Part shown: piece by piece, positions 6,994 through 13,569 of the stretch
How positions within the stretch are numbered: position 1 is the first letter of the stretch
Layout of the letters: each line of letters opens with the position of its first letter
DNA from: a virus
Strand: one strand, 5' to 3'
Length of the DNA stretch: 27,208 nucleotides
Virus record (IMG/VR): IMGVR_UViG_3300031643_000009
Coordinates: 1-27,208 of that record
The notes under the pieces: model-generated
What the model was told of the DNA's origin: nothing
Databases searched by the model: none
The model's input: only the letters and a program-made list of their open reading frames with translations
Position numbers and translations under genes: made by a program

Positions 6994-7022
6994 ATTCTCT
7001 ACCCCCTGTGGATTTTTTTCAA
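6994..7022 (-). promoter_or_regulatory. Candidate repressor promoter (PRM-like)
   Basis: Read on the minus strand, TTGAAA (7022-7017), a 17-bp spacer and GAGAAT (6999-6994) form a moderate sigma70 promoter. The repressor ATG starts at 6986, seven bases beyond the -10, so the transcript would start at or just before the start codon. The -35 is good and the -10 matches four of six. Confidence 0.45.
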
Positions 7023-7050
7023 GATTGCATAAAAATACACCCCAGACCAC

Positions 7051-7078
7051 TTGACAAATTGCCATATCCGTGTATAAT
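7051..7078 (+). promoter_or_regulatory. Consensus early promoter (PR-like)
   Basis: TTGACA at 7051-7056 and TATAAT at 7073-7078, both perfect, are separated by 16 bp. The start codon of the first early gene lies at 7087, only eight bases beyond the -10, so the predicted mRNA is leaderless or nearly so. This is the obvious early lytic promoter and a target for the divergent repressor. Confidence 0.85.
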
Positions 7079-7102
7079 ATAAGCATATGCATAAAGATAT
7101 AC
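7072..7102. promoter_or_regulatory. Candidate operator dyad over the early start site
   Basis: The palindrome GCATATGC (7083-7090) covers the early start codon. It is flanked by GTATA (7072-7076) and TATAC (7098-7102), giving a nested, roughly symmetric 31-bp element over the early -10, start site and ATG. That is a plausible place for repressor or Cro-like binding. AT-rich sequence forms dyads easily, so confidence is limited. Confidence 0.35.
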
Positions 7103-7404
7103 AACTCACAACCAAGCTAACCCTTAATCAGGCTATCGAAAACTTGCAAAAATCCAAAGGCATGAGCGACCAGCAGTTCGCTTTTTCTCTCGGGGTAGAC
7201 CCTTCCACATGGTCGAAGATAAAGAACGGGCACCGCCCGCCGGGGGGTATTTTTATCCGCCGCTTATCGGCTGCTTACCCGGAGTTGCGCAATGCGGTAA
7301 TGGGATATTTATCTACCCCTGCTGAAAGCGCACAGAATCAAAAATCAGGCGGCTGGCTGATACGTTGCTGGGAATCCTTCAAGAGAGCATTTATATACCC
7401 ATAA
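7087..7404 (+). CDS. Cro-like / HTH early regulator
   Basis: A 105-residue protein with a helix-turn-helix at about residues 12-55: LNQAIENLQKSKGMSDQQFA, then LGVDPSTWSKIKNGHRPP, typical of XRE/Cro-type domains. The C-terminus holds a Trp-rich amphipathic segment. It is the first gene of the plus-strand early operon and diverges from the cI-like gene, which is the Cro position. There is no Shine-Dalgarno before the ATG, in line with a leaderless start from the promoter eight bases upstream. Confidence 0.8.
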   Translation: MHKDIQLTTKLTLNQAIENLQKSKGMSDQQFAFSLGVDPSTWSKIKNGHRPPGGIFIRRLSAAYPELRNAVMGYLSTPAESAQNQKSGGWLIRCWESFKRAFIYP

Positions 7405-7422
7405 AACAGATAGGGGGATAGC

Positions 7423-7476
7423 ATGGGAAATATTGAGGAAGGTTTGAGGGACTTATGGGTAGAACGCAAAGGTTAG
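7423..7476 (+). CDS. Possible 17-residue leader peptide
   Basis: ATG at 7423 after a GGGGG-rich site opens a 17-codon frame (MGNIEEGLRDLWVERKG) that overlaps the start of the next gene in another frame. Its initiation region, GGATAGCATGGGAAATA at 7416-7432, is repeated exactly at 8727-8743, where it starts a full gene (MGNTAYRDW). It could be a coupling leader or a leftover start from a duplicated gene. There is no other support. Confidence 0.25.
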   Translation: MGNIEEGLRDLWVERKG

Positions 7477-7961
7477 TCTTGATTCTAGTGGCGGTCCTGG
7501 TTCTGGTCGGGGTACTGGCCTACAATCATGTCTCAGCCAGCGACGCCCCGGAAGCCGTTTACTGTGAATATAATGGTGCTTGGTTCCAATTCCGCTCTGA
7601 CTGGCAGGGGCAGCCGCAGGACTGGGACTCCATTAACGAACTCCGGGCTTTCCTGCAGTACGATGACACCGAACAGCGGAATATTTATATAGAGGTAATG
7701 GTTATTGGCCTCAAACCTCCCTGCTGGCAGAAAGCGCAACAGCTGAGGGACAATGCCTATTACTTCGGAAAATACCTGGAAACTGAAACTCTGTCCTATA
7801 ACGAATTTATCATGTATTACCACATGATACCTTCCTCCAAGTTCCACACGATAAACAAGGCTTATGTCTACAACAGCGAACTTGACCGGACTGAGGTCTG
7901 GTTTATCGAGCCACAGAACGACCGGCACTGGTATGTATGCGAACTGGGAAAGTACATATAA
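7455..7961 (+). CDS. Exported or membrane-anchored protein with Cys-His-Glu pattern
   Basis: A 168-residue protein with an N-terminal signal or anchor helix (about residues 6-23, LVLILVAVLVLVGVLA) and a possible cleavage near VSA-SDA, so the rest acts outside the cytoplasm. The body holds Pro-Pro-Cys90-Trp-Gln-Lys-Ala, His131-Thr-Ile-Asn-Lys-Ala-Tyr-Val and Val-Trp-Phe-Ile-Glu152-Pro. The order and spacing resemble the lysis-region protein at 3479 (Cys86, His124, Asp140), suggesting the same papain/transglutaminase-like fold. No family is recognised. As an early gene with an export signal it may act on the host envelope. GAGGG lies five bases before the ATG at 7455. Confidence 0.6.
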   Translation: MGRTQRLVLILVAVLVLVGVLAYNHVSASDAPEAVYCEYNGAWFQFRSDWQGQPQDWDSINELRAFLQYDDTEQRNIYIEVMVIGLKPPCWQKAQQLRDNAYYFGKYLETETLSYNEFIMYYHMIPSSKFHTINKAYVYNSELDRTEVWFIEPQNDRHWYVCELGKYI

Positions 7962-8012
7962 AGAAAGGTGGCAATTATCCCTTGACATACAGTAATGGAG
8001 GATATAGAAGTA

Positions 8013-8531
8013 ATGGCTAAAAAATGGAGAGCTACTATACAAAAAACTAATGGTGAACGCTGGCAGGGTGCGATGGCGGGAATTGCCGACCCTGGGAAAT
8101 GTGCTGAGGATATATTCCCAAATGGAGATTATGCGTCTCTGTTTGTCTATATGTATCGCAGGTTTGGTATCCCAGTATCAGGCTCAGACCCATATAAAGA
8201 AATAGCTTGCTGGCATATAAAAACACCCGACCCTGCTGTAGCGTTAATGGTTAGCCCCCGCCCCAACGGCTTGCGTCTCAGTTTTGGTTATCTTATTGAC
8301 ACCAATGTCTATAGTTATCGTAATCACGATGATATTGAGGCTATCCGCATTAAAATAGAATCGTCTCTGAAACTAGCGATGAAAGACCTCTTAATTCCCA
8401 CTAATGTTCGTGACACTTTTATCAATGCAGTAGGGCGGGTTAGTGATGATGAAGTAAAAGAAACGTGTGATTATTTCAAGTGGGCAGGTTATGGAGTCAC
8501 CTCTGATTATTATAAAAAATTCAAAGAGTAA
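8013..8531 (+). CDS. Unknown AT-rich early protein
   Basis: A 172-residue protein of no recognised family, from MAKKWRATIQKTNGERWQ to YGVTSDYYKKFKE. It is mixed alpha/beta with no TM segment and no clear metal-binding cluster. The GC content is visibly lower than in the preceding gene, a sign of separate acquisition. GGAGG at 7997-8001 lies 11 bases before the ATG at 8013; an in-frame ATG at 7995 overlaps that site and is less likely. A perfect minus-strand promoter downstream points antisense into its 3' end. Confidence 0.6.
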   Translation: MAKKWRATIQKTNGERWQGAMAGIADPGKCAEDIFPNGDYASLFVYMYRRFGIPVSGSDPYKEIACWHIKTPDPAVALMVSPRPNGLRLSFGYLIDTNVYSYRNHDDIEAIRIKIESSLKLAMKDLLIPTNVRDTFINAVGRVSDDEVKETCDYFKWAGYGVTSDYYKKFKE

Positions 8532-8591
8532 TACTGTAGATGAAGGGATACTTACGACATGATATTTAGGTTGAGGCGGCGCTTCATTTCG

Positions 8592-8669
8592 TCAATTTTC
8601 TTCTTGACCGACCTTGTAAAATCGGGGGCGAAACCATGCAATTCTAACCGCTGGCTCCACCCGCCCCAT
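8592..8669 (-). CDS. Possible 25-residue minus-strand peptide
   Basis: Downstream of a perfect minus-strand promoter, GGAGGGG (8680-8674) is followed four bases later by an ATG at 8669 opening a 25-codon frame (MGRVEPAVRIAWFRPRFYKV, then GQEEN). The peptide is basic and aromatic. The predicted transcript would also be antisense to the end of the gene at 8013-8531. The RNA itself may be the product. A longer overlapping frame that ends NLNIMS has no good start. Confidence 0.3.
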   Translation of the reverse strand: MGRVEPAVRIAWFRPRFYKVGQEEN

Positions 8670-8687
8670 ATCTCCCCTCCACCCCGA

Positions 8688-8715
8688 ATTATACTCTCCC
8701 TGAAAGGCTTGTCAA
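8688..8715 (-). promoter_or_regulatory. Consensus sigma70 promoter pointing against the early operon
   Basis: Read on the minus strand: TTGACA (8715-8710), 16-bp spacer, TATAAT (8693-8688), both hexamers perfect. The predicted start is near 8681. It lies in the roughly 200-bp gap between two plus-strand genes and fires backwards, toward the 3' end of the gene at 8013-8531. The gap holds nothing else I can support apart from the ribosome-binding site of the next gene. Confidence 0.7.
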
Positions 8716-8733
8716 TTATTGAAGGAGGATAGC

Positions 8734-9057
8734 ATGGGAAATACGGCATACAGAGATTGGGTCATTGAGCAGCTGAAGACGGAGGGAGTCCCGGAGGAAG
8801 AATGGTGGGTGACCCGGGGGAATCAAAAGCTGCTCCGGATGCCGAAGCGCAGTATTGAAAAGAAGCTCATAACCTTCCAGCCCACCGGTGAGCAGATGGT
8901 AATCATCTCCCGGTATGCCGTCGAGACAGAGGAAGGTTACTGGGCTTACTGGGATAAATACCGGCTATCAGACCTTCCGAACGATTTCATCAGTCTCGAC
9001 GACCTTAAAAGATTGGGCGTCAATCCTGTAAACCCTGAATCCCTCGGAGGTGAATGA
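8734..9057 (+). CDS. Unknown early protein
   Basis: A 107-residue acidic protein with many Trp and Tyr residues (EEEWWVTRGNQKLLRMPKRS, then YWAYWDKY). It is not recognised. AAGGAGG at 8722-8728, five bases before ATG 8734, fixes the start and excludes a TTG at 8719. Its initiation region is an exact copy of one at 7416-7432. Its stop overlaps the ATGs of the next gene. Confidence 0.7.
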   Translation: MGNTAYRDWVIEQLKTEGVPEEEWWVTRGNQKLLRMPKRSIEKKLITFQPTGEQMVIISRYAVETEEGYWAYWDKYRLSDLPNDFISLDDLKRLGVNPVNPESLGGE

Positions 9058-9239
9058 TGCGCCGGAACGCAGCCCCTGCCCATCCGACAGTCATCATCAA
9101 TGTAAAGCCCGGCAAACCCGCATCCCGGCAACTCAAGGCATGGGGTGAATTTCTGGACATGCTGATGGAGCGGGCTGAGGCGCTGGAAATAAACGAGGGG
9201 GAGCCGGCTGGCTGCGGCGGCTCCATGGAAAGGAATTGA
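9057..9239 (+). CDS. Small unknown early protein
   Basis: A 60-residue protein (MRRNAAPAHPTVIINVKPGK to GCGGSMERN) with a basic N-terminus and a helical middle (QLKAWGEFLDMLMERAEALE). GGAGG at 9046-9050 is spaced better for ATG 9057 than for the overlapping ATG 9054. The start overlaps the previous stop by one base, indicating co-translation. No family is recognised. Confidence 0.6.
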   Translation: MRRNAAPAHPTVIINVKPGKPASRQLKAWGEFLDMLMERAEALEINEGEPAGCGGSMERN

Positions 9240-9242
9240 TTA

Positions 9243-9674
9243 ATGACTGATGAATCCAGTATAGCACCGATGAACCTGTACCGGACCATCAAAGGATTAA
9301 AAATGGGAGACGAAGCCATGATTATCTATGAAGGTTCCCTCCGCGGCGAATACAAACCGCTGGTAGTGCGCTATGAGAGAAATGAGCTGGGGCGCGTCAG
9401 CATGGAAGTATTCGACCCTTTCCCCAGCCAGGAGCTTTGCAATCACTCCCCGGGCGGCTTCTCCTGGGGCTACCGCGGCAGCGGGCCCGCCCAGCTGGCG
9501 CTGGCATTGCTGCTCGATGCCACCGGCAACAAAGACATTGCCCTCGGCTACCACCAGGAATTTAAGGAAGACTTTATCGCCGGTTTTGGAGAAACCTGGC
9601 AGCTCGATGCCGGGCAGATTCAGCGCTGGGTGGGATTAAAACTGAATTACACTTCAATAAAGGAGGAGGGTTAA
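9243..9674 (+). CDS. DUF6166-like protein
   Basis: A 143-residue protein. The central FSWGYRGSGPAQLALALLLD motif, followed by a helix ending YHQEFKEDFIAGF and a terminal Trp-x-Leu-x(4)-Ile-x-x-Trp, is the signature I associate with DUF6166, a small domain common in phages and mobile elements with no known activity. It lies inside the early operon, three bases after the previous stop. AAAGGA precedes the ATG. The family call is fairly sure; the function is unknown. Confidence 0.7.
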   Translation: MTDESSIAPMNLYRTIKGLKMGDEAMIIYEGSLRGEYKPLVVRYERNELGRVSMEVFDPFPSQELCNHSPGGFSWGYRGSGPAQLALALLLDATGNKDIALGYHQEFKEDFIAGFGETWQLDAGQIQRWVGLKLNYTSIKEEG

Positions 9675-9676
9675 TA

Positions 9677-10276
9677 GTGGAAAAAATAATTACAAGTCTA
9701 GCTATTCAATTTCTGCTTTTAATCTGGAATGGAATTCATGAAAGTAAAACGATGTGGTCTTGGAATAGGCTTAATTCCTGCATGCATAATGGTCTTCACC
9801 TTGCTATAGAATCAGCATTAACTTTCGGCATTGATGATTTTTCTTATATCGCTAAAGAGTTCCGTTGGGCTTGGTGGGCTAGCGATGGTGAGCAATATTA
9901 TTCACGGGCGGTAGCAGAAAACAATATGTCAGCAACCCACGCCCTAGAAAAATACTTCAATAGAAAGCCCTTTATCGCCAATGAAGTTGACCCGCCTTTT
10001 GTTGCTAGGCAACGACAGCGATGTAGGCTTGCCGTTGGTGCGAGATTCAAATGGAATAATGAATGGGTAAGTGTAACCAGTATTGATGATAAACAAGGTA
10101 TTGTTAGAGCCTGCTCATATAAACCATACGAACGGGATGAGCGAAATTATATCATAAGAGCTCGTAGGATTGAACATATATATAGAATTACTCACAAAGA
10201 CCTAAAGGAGAAAATGCCAGCAACAATAAAGGAGGAAGGTGATAACGATGGAAAAGGCGTTGGAAAAGAAATTTGA
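9677..10276 (+). CDS. Unknown AT-rich early protein
   Basis: A 199-residue protein starting at GTG 9677, two bases after the previous stop, with AGGAGGAGGG just upstream. The N-terminal helix (IITSLAIQFLLLIWNGI) could be a membrane segment but is interrupted by polar residues. The middle holds SYIAKEFRWAWWASDGEQYY, and the C-terminus (ARFKWNNEWVSVTSIDDKQG to YIIRARRIEHIY) resembles a small beta domain. The GC content is well below the flanking DUF6166-like gene. No family is recognised. Confidence 0.6.
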   Translation: MEKIITSLAIQFLLLIWNGIHESKTMWSWNRLNSCMHNGLHLAIESALTFGIDDFSYIAKEFRWAWWASDGEQYYSRAVAENNMSATHALEKYFNRKPFIANEVDPPFVARQRQRCRLAVGARFKWNNEWVSVTSIDDKQGIVRACSYKPYERDERNYIIRARRIEHIYRITHKDLKEKMPATIKEEGDNDGKGVGKEI

Positions 10277-10442
10277 GAAAGTTGAGGAAGAACTTAATTG
10301 GTCAGGGCTGCATCTCGATGATATGGCTGAAGTTACGGAATATACCCTGGAACGATTAAGAGAATATCTAGATGAAATTGGGGCACCAAATGAAGCCGCA
10401 ATAATTCAAGAGGCTTTAGACTGCGTAGAAACTCACATCTAA
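10248..10442 (+). CDS. Small acidic helical protein
   Basis: A 64-residue acidic, almost wholly helical protein (MEKALEKKFEKVEEELNWSG to EALDCVETHI). Its start overlaps the end of the previous gene by 29 bp. GAAGG at 10235-10239, eight bases before ATG 10248, supports this start over GTG 10239. No family is recognised. Acidic helical proteins of this size in phage early regions are often anti-host inhibitors, but nothing here shows it. Confidence 0.55.
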   Translation: MEKALEKKFEKVEEELNWSGLHLDDMAEVTEYTLERLREYLDEIGAPNEAAIIQEALDCVETHI

Positions 10443-10459
10443 TAAGGGTGGAAGAATAA

Positions 10460-10753
10460 ATGCCCGGAATAAAGATAGAGCTCAAACGCATCGGCGATAT
10501 CTCTTTCAAGTTCAAGAAGGGCACCCTGCTGCTCACCATGGAGACCAATCTCCACCCCGGCGACATCGCCCGCCTGATTAACCTGGACCGGCAGGACGTC
10601 CCGCTGTACGGCTTCATCGCCAGCGACCAGGCCGAGATGGACCTGAGGTTCGATGCCGTCAGCGCCGTCACCGGCGAGGTTGTTGAGGACCGCTCGCTGT
10701 TTGCGCCGTCCCTCCAGCCCGCCGGCGTGGGAGAGGATGATATAACAGACTAA
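10460..10753 (+). CDS. Unknown GC-rich early protein
   Basis: A 97-residue protein with alternating beta strands (GIKIELKRIGDISFKFKKGT, LLLTMETNL) and a helix around PGDIARLINLDRQDVP, ending in an acidic tail. Its codon use and GC are like the core phage genes and unlike the two AT-rich genes before it. No family is recognised. Confidence 0.6.
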   Translation: MPGIKIELKRIGDISFKFKKGTLLLTMETNLHPGDIARLINLDRQDVPLYGFIASDQAEMDLRFDAVSAVTGEVVEDRSLFAPSLQPAGVGEDDITD

Positions 10754-10763
10754 AGGAGGCGTG

Positions 10764-10817
10764 ATGCACGAAGAGCAAATCCACGTCAAACTCGAAGACC
10801 TTGAGGTGGTGAGATGA
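10764..10817 (+). CDS. 17-residue micro-ORF coupled to the ASCH gene
   Basis: AAGGAGG at 10752-10758 and ATG 10764 give near-ideal initiation for a 17-codon frame (MHEEQIHVKLEDLEVVR). Its TGA overlaps the ATG of the ASCH gene as ATGA at 10814-10817. The ASCH gene has no comparable site of its own, so the micro-ORF probably delivers ribosomes to it. It may have no peptide function. Confidence 0.45.
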   Translation: MHEEQIHVKLEDLEVVR

Positions 10818-11242
10818 AAGCGCTTAGCATCAAGCAACCCTGGGCGTGGCTCATCTGCGCTGGCTATAAGGATATCGAGAACCGCAGCTGGTGGCTTCAT
10901 ATGCCACCGCTGTTGAATTACCCGGCTAACCCCAGACGGATTTACGTCCATGCTTCTAAGACAATAGATCGGGAAGCATTTAAATGGATAGCTCTTTGGA
11001 TACCTAAAGCTATCATTCGGAAATTTATGTTCAATGGTTTACCAGATGCTGGTATGTTCGTCACTGGTGCCATCATCGGCGAGGTGGACATCACCGGCTG
11101 TGTTGAGAAGTCGGATTCGCCCTGGTTCACTGGCCCCTATGGCTTCACACTCGCCAACCCGGTTCTCTATGAGAACCCCATCCCCTGCAGGGGCAGGCTC
11201 GGCTTCTTCGAGCCGGATATCGAGGTGCCAGAATATGACTGA
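10814..11242 (+). CDS. ASCH-domain protein
   Basis: A 142-residue protein. The N-terminus MKALSIKQPWAWLICAGYKD-IENRSW is the ASCH signature, and the later YVHASK and GAIIGEVDITGCVE strands and GPYGFTL turn complete the PUA-like barrel. ASCH proteins bind RNA or modified nucleosides, and some hydrolyse N4-acetylcytidine; phage versions are common. An inserted stretch (about residues 35-80, with FKWIALWIPKAIIRKFMF) is AT-richer and longer than the usual core. It starts at the ATGA overlap with the micro-ORF and overlaps the next gene by 8 bp. Confidence 0.85.
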   Translation: MKALSIKQPWAWLICAGYKDIENRSWWLHMPPLLNYPANPRRIYVHASKTIDREAFKWIALWIPKAIIRKFMFNGLPDAGMFVTGAIIGEVDITGCVEKSDSPWFTGPYGFTLANPVLYENPIPCRGRLGFFEPDIEVPEYD

Positions 11243-11573
11243 AGCCGAGCTAAAATCAAGTCTGCGCCGCGTCTTGATACTGCACATCGGCAGGGAAAAG
11301 GCTATTGATGCGGGGTCACTGGCCGGGATGTTCGGTTTCCGGGATGACCGCCCTGTACGGAAGGCTATCGAGGAACTGATAAAGGAGCATTTCCCCGTCT
11401 GCTCGGCCACCGAGGAGCCGCCCGGTTATTTTTTCCCCGCCAGCACGGAGGAAGCCAGAAGGTACACCAGGTCATTACAGAAAAGGGCGGTGCGGATATT
11501 CCTGCGCCGCCGGCATATTATCCGGGACACCGCCAGGTATTACGAAAATGCCCGCCAGGAGATGATGGTTTAA
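11235..11573 (+). CDS. Winged-helix DNA-binding-like protein
   Basis: A 112-residue protein. LAGMFGFRDDRPVRKAIEEL followed by a GYFFPASTEEARRY wing has the helix-turn-helix-wing layout of small phage DNA-binding proteins in which an N-terminal wHTH is followed by a basic helix (LQKRAVRIFLRRRHIIRDTA). It could help initiate replication or regulate early genes; no replicative enzyme is otherwise visible in the window. The frame is open far upstream, but the ATG at 11235, which overlaps the ASCH stop, is chosen. Confidence 0.6.
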   Translation: MTEAELKSSLRRVLILHIGREKAIDAGSLAGMFGFRDDRPVRKAIEELIKEHFPVCSATEEPPGYFFPASTEEARRYTRSLQKRAVRIFLRRRHIIRDTARYYENARQEMMV

Positions 11574-11607
11574 TGCCCCGATTTAACGGAGGGAGGTTCA
11601 GCCGAAG

Positions 11608-12357
11608 ATGAACGAACATAAGCATCAGTGGGACAAGCAGCCCCTCACCAGCCTTGTTGACCGCGCCACCTGCTACTGCGGCGCCATCCGGTTCTTCCCC
11701 AGAAGTGGTGCCACAGCCGCCGTTGAGCAGGCCAGAATACAGAATGAAAAACATGAAAAGGAGGGACCCCAATCAAAAGGAGGTATGAAGACTATGGACA
11801 GAAAACCGAAAACCGGAGCTGACAACATCGTGGTGATGAAAAAGGAAGACCACAACGCCATGCACGCCGGCCTGCCCCCCGTGCCGCCCAGGCCCGATAC
11901 CGCCGGCATGGATAATATCCGGGCCCGGATAGCGCTGGGGAAATATTACGAGGAGAATGCCCAGGCCATTCTCGCCGACCATCGTTATCTTGTTGAGAGG
12001 CTGGGTTTACGGAAAGGCAACCCGGCTGCCAGGAAGCGCTGGGGGTTTTCTCCGTGCGGCTGGTCATCGTTCCGCAGGCGGCATGGTTTGCCGATTGCAA
12101 AATACAAGACTAAAAACCCTGAGCCGGCGGCGGAGCCAAAATCAGAGTTTGAGAAGCCTGCTGCGGTGGACAAAGGTAACCCCGCCGGTGCTGATGTTAG
12201 CGTTGAACACGGTGATAAAATGCCGACAAGCATTCTCAAACTCCCCAATTATGTACCAGGGCTCCCGGCCTTCCCCAAGTTCAACCCGTGGTGGAGGAAG
12301 GACGTACAGATTGAATGGTTGAAGACCTACAGGGAGCTGGTAAGGGGTAAGGCATGA
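11608..12357 (+). CDS. Unknown protein, possible in-frame fusion with internal start
   Basis: A 249-residue protein. Residues 1-59 include His-Lys-His, Cys-Tyr-Cys-Gly-Ala and a charged helix; residues about 60-249 hold a Pro-rich linker and ARKRWGFSPCGWSSFRRRHG, which looks like a small HTH, before a Pro-rich tail. GGAGG at 11779-11783 sits inside the frame ten bases before an in-frame ATG at 11794 (MDRKPKTGAD). So a second product of about 187 residues is likely, or two genes have fused by stop loss. The first start is ATG 11608. The stop overlaps the next start as ATGA. No family is recognised. Confidence 0.6.
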   Translation: MNEHKHQWDKQPLTSLVDRATCYCGAIRFFPRSGATAAVEQARIQNEKHEKEGPQSKGGMKTMDRKPKTGADNIVVMKKEDHNAMHAGLPPVPPRPDTAGMDNIRARIALGKYYEENAQAILADHRYLVERLGLRKGNPAARKRWGFSPCGWSSFRRRHGLPIAKYKTKNPEPAAEPKSEFEKPAAVDKGNPAGADVSVEHGDKMPTSILKLPNYVPGLPAFPKFNPWWRKDVQIEWLKTYRELVRGKA

Positions 12358-12521
12358 TACCGCGTTCCTGTCCGAGGTGCGGCGGCGATTTGTTCCTGGA
12401 GCGGGACGAGTACCATGATTATTACCTTCACTGCCTCCAGTGCGGGGACACGAGGGATATCAAGCCGCTGGAGCCTCTGAAGATGGTCGGCAACAAGATG
12501 AGGGCGGGAGGTAAAAGATGA
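12354..12521 (+). CDS. Small zinc-ribbon protein
   Basis: A 55-residue protein: Cys6-Pro-Arg-Cys9-Gly-Gly, then a DEYHDYY linker, then Cys27-Leu-Gln-Cys30-Gly-Asp, a textbook four-Cys zinc ribbon. Both ends overlap neighbours as ATGA (12354-12357 and 12518-12521), so it is translationally coupled in a three-gene chain. Such knuckles bind nucleic acid or proteins; no specific role can be assigned. Confidence 0.7.
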   Translation: MIPRSCPRCGGDLFLERDEYHDYYLHCLQCGDTRDIKPLEPLKMVGNKMRAGGKR

Positions 12522-12598
12522 GCGGCTGGTTCGAGATTTATCTGGCGGTCATATTGTTCGGGTTCCTGCTCTGTTACTGGGATAGGACGAAGAGGTGA
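12518..12598 (+). CDS. 26-residue single-TM miniprotein, copy 2
   Basis: ATG 12518 follows GGGAGG (12506-12511) by six bases and overlaps the zinc-ribbon stop. The peptide begins MSGWFEIYLAVILFGF and ends CYWDRTKR. It matches the lysis-region miniprotein at 3986 in length (26 residues), in the WFEIYLA block at residues 4-10 and in CY-x-Asp at about 19-22. It is a single hydrophobic helix with a basic end. Being early rather than late, the pair may act at different times on the same membrane target. Confidence 0.65.
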   Translation: MSGWFEIYLAVILFGFLLCYWDRTKR

Positions 12599-12608
12599 AG
12601 GTGAGGAG

Positions 12609-12833
12609 ATGATTTTGCCAGAGAGAAGAGAGATATCCTGGAAGGTATCCAGAGGTATTAAAAGTAAACCCTGGGGGGCGCGTAGATTGGAAAGTCTGGG
12701 CTTCAGTCACCGGGAGGCTAACCAATATCTGGAAAACAGGAATGATTACCTCCGCCTGTGTATCGCTCAGGATGTATCCAAGAGGAATCACCGCTCCCAC
12801 GGGCTGGAATGCGCCATAGGGCTGAAGGAGTAA
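12609..12833 (+). CDS. Small basic protein
   Basis: A 74-residue basic protein (MILPERREISWKVSRGIKSK to ECAIGLKE) with a helical centre (GARRLESLGFSHREANQYLE). It is not recognised. The purine-rich GGTGAGGAG leader runs into the ATG at 12609. The stop is one base before the DUF5131 gene, so both are probably on one message. It marks the last gene before the AT-rich block. Confidence 0.5.
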   Translation: MILPERREISWKVSRGIKSKPWGARRLESLGFSHREANQYLENRNDYLRLCIAQDVSKRNHRSHGLECAIGLKE

Positions 12834-12834
12834 G

Positions 12835-13554
12835 ATGAGCTTAAATAAACAGACAGGTAACATGTATCCTTGGGTGACACACACATGGAACGTGATTAAG
12901 GGTAAGTGTCCCCATGATTGCATTTACTGCTACATGAAACAGTACCCGCAGCCTGAGTTGCACTTTGACGAAAAGGAATTAAAAACAGACCTCGGCTCCG
13001 GCAACACTATCTTTGTTGGAAGCTCATGTGATATGTGGGCAGAGTACATCCCTGACAAATGGATTGAGCAAGTTATGTTTCATTGTATGGAATATGGAAA
13101 TAGATATTTGTTTCAATCTAAGAACCCAATACGTTTTATAGAAATATTAGACTTCTTTCCAGACGAAGCCATTATTGGCACGACTATAGAGACAAATCGC
13201 AAATATGATTTTATCAGCTTAGCTCCACGAACAGAATTGCGTAAGGAACACATACAGGAGTCAATCCTGCCAAAAATGGTCAGCATAGAGCCTATCATGG
13301 ATTTTGACCTTGATGAGTTAGTGCGCTGGATAGAGGAGATTAAGCCAGAGTTCGTGAGCATCGGTGCTGATAGCAAAGGACACAACCTACCAGAGCCGTC
13401 TCCGGAGAAGACACGCCAGCTCATTCAGGAGTTGGCAAAGATAACCCAGGTAAAGATTAAAGATAACCTGAAAAGGATATTAAGGCAGGAGCTCCCACTG
13501 GTCTACCACTGTCTGCCAGTCAATTTCTTCAAGGCTGGCATGCCTGCAAAATAG
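12835..13554 (+). CDS. DUF5131 (phage Gp37/Gp68-like) radical-SAM-like protein
   Basis: A 239-residue protein. WVTHTWNVIKGKCPHDCIYC carries Cys25-x3-Cys29-x2-Cys32, the iron-sulfur motif of radical SAM enzymes, in the Thr-Trp-Asn context of the phage Gp37/Gp68 family (DUF5131). Later blocks (FVGSSCDMWAEYIP, YLFQSKNP, SIEPIMDFDL, FVSIGADSKGH) follow the family order. The reaction is unknown; radical SAM proteins cleave S-adenosylmethionine to start modification chemistry. AAGGAG at 12825-12830 precedes ATG 12835. It opens an AT-rich block with methyltransferase-like and phosphoribosyltransferase-like genes. Confidence 0.85.
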   Translation: MSLNKQTGNMYPWVTHTWNVIKGKCPHDCIYCYMKQYPQPELHFDEKELKTDLGSGNTIFVGSSCDMWAEYIPDKWIEQVMFHCMEYGNRYLFQSKNPIRFIEILDFFPDEAIIGTTIETNRKYDFISLAPRTELRKEHIQESILPKMVSIEPIMDFDLDELVRWIEEIKPEFVSIGADSKGHNLPEPSPEKTRQLIQELAKITQVKIKDNLKRILRQELPLVYHCLPVNFFKAGMPAK

Positions 13555-13569
13555 CATAGGGAGGGCTAA

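Noticed and set aside
7982-8008. Additional promoter before the gene at 8013
   Set aside because: The -35 TTGACA is perfect, but the best -10 has only a 15-bp spacer and four matches and overlaps the ribosome site.
11034-11234. Upstream extension of the winged-helix gene
   Set aside because: It lies inside the ASCH gene in another frame and has no initiation signal; the ATG at 11235 fits the operon overlap.
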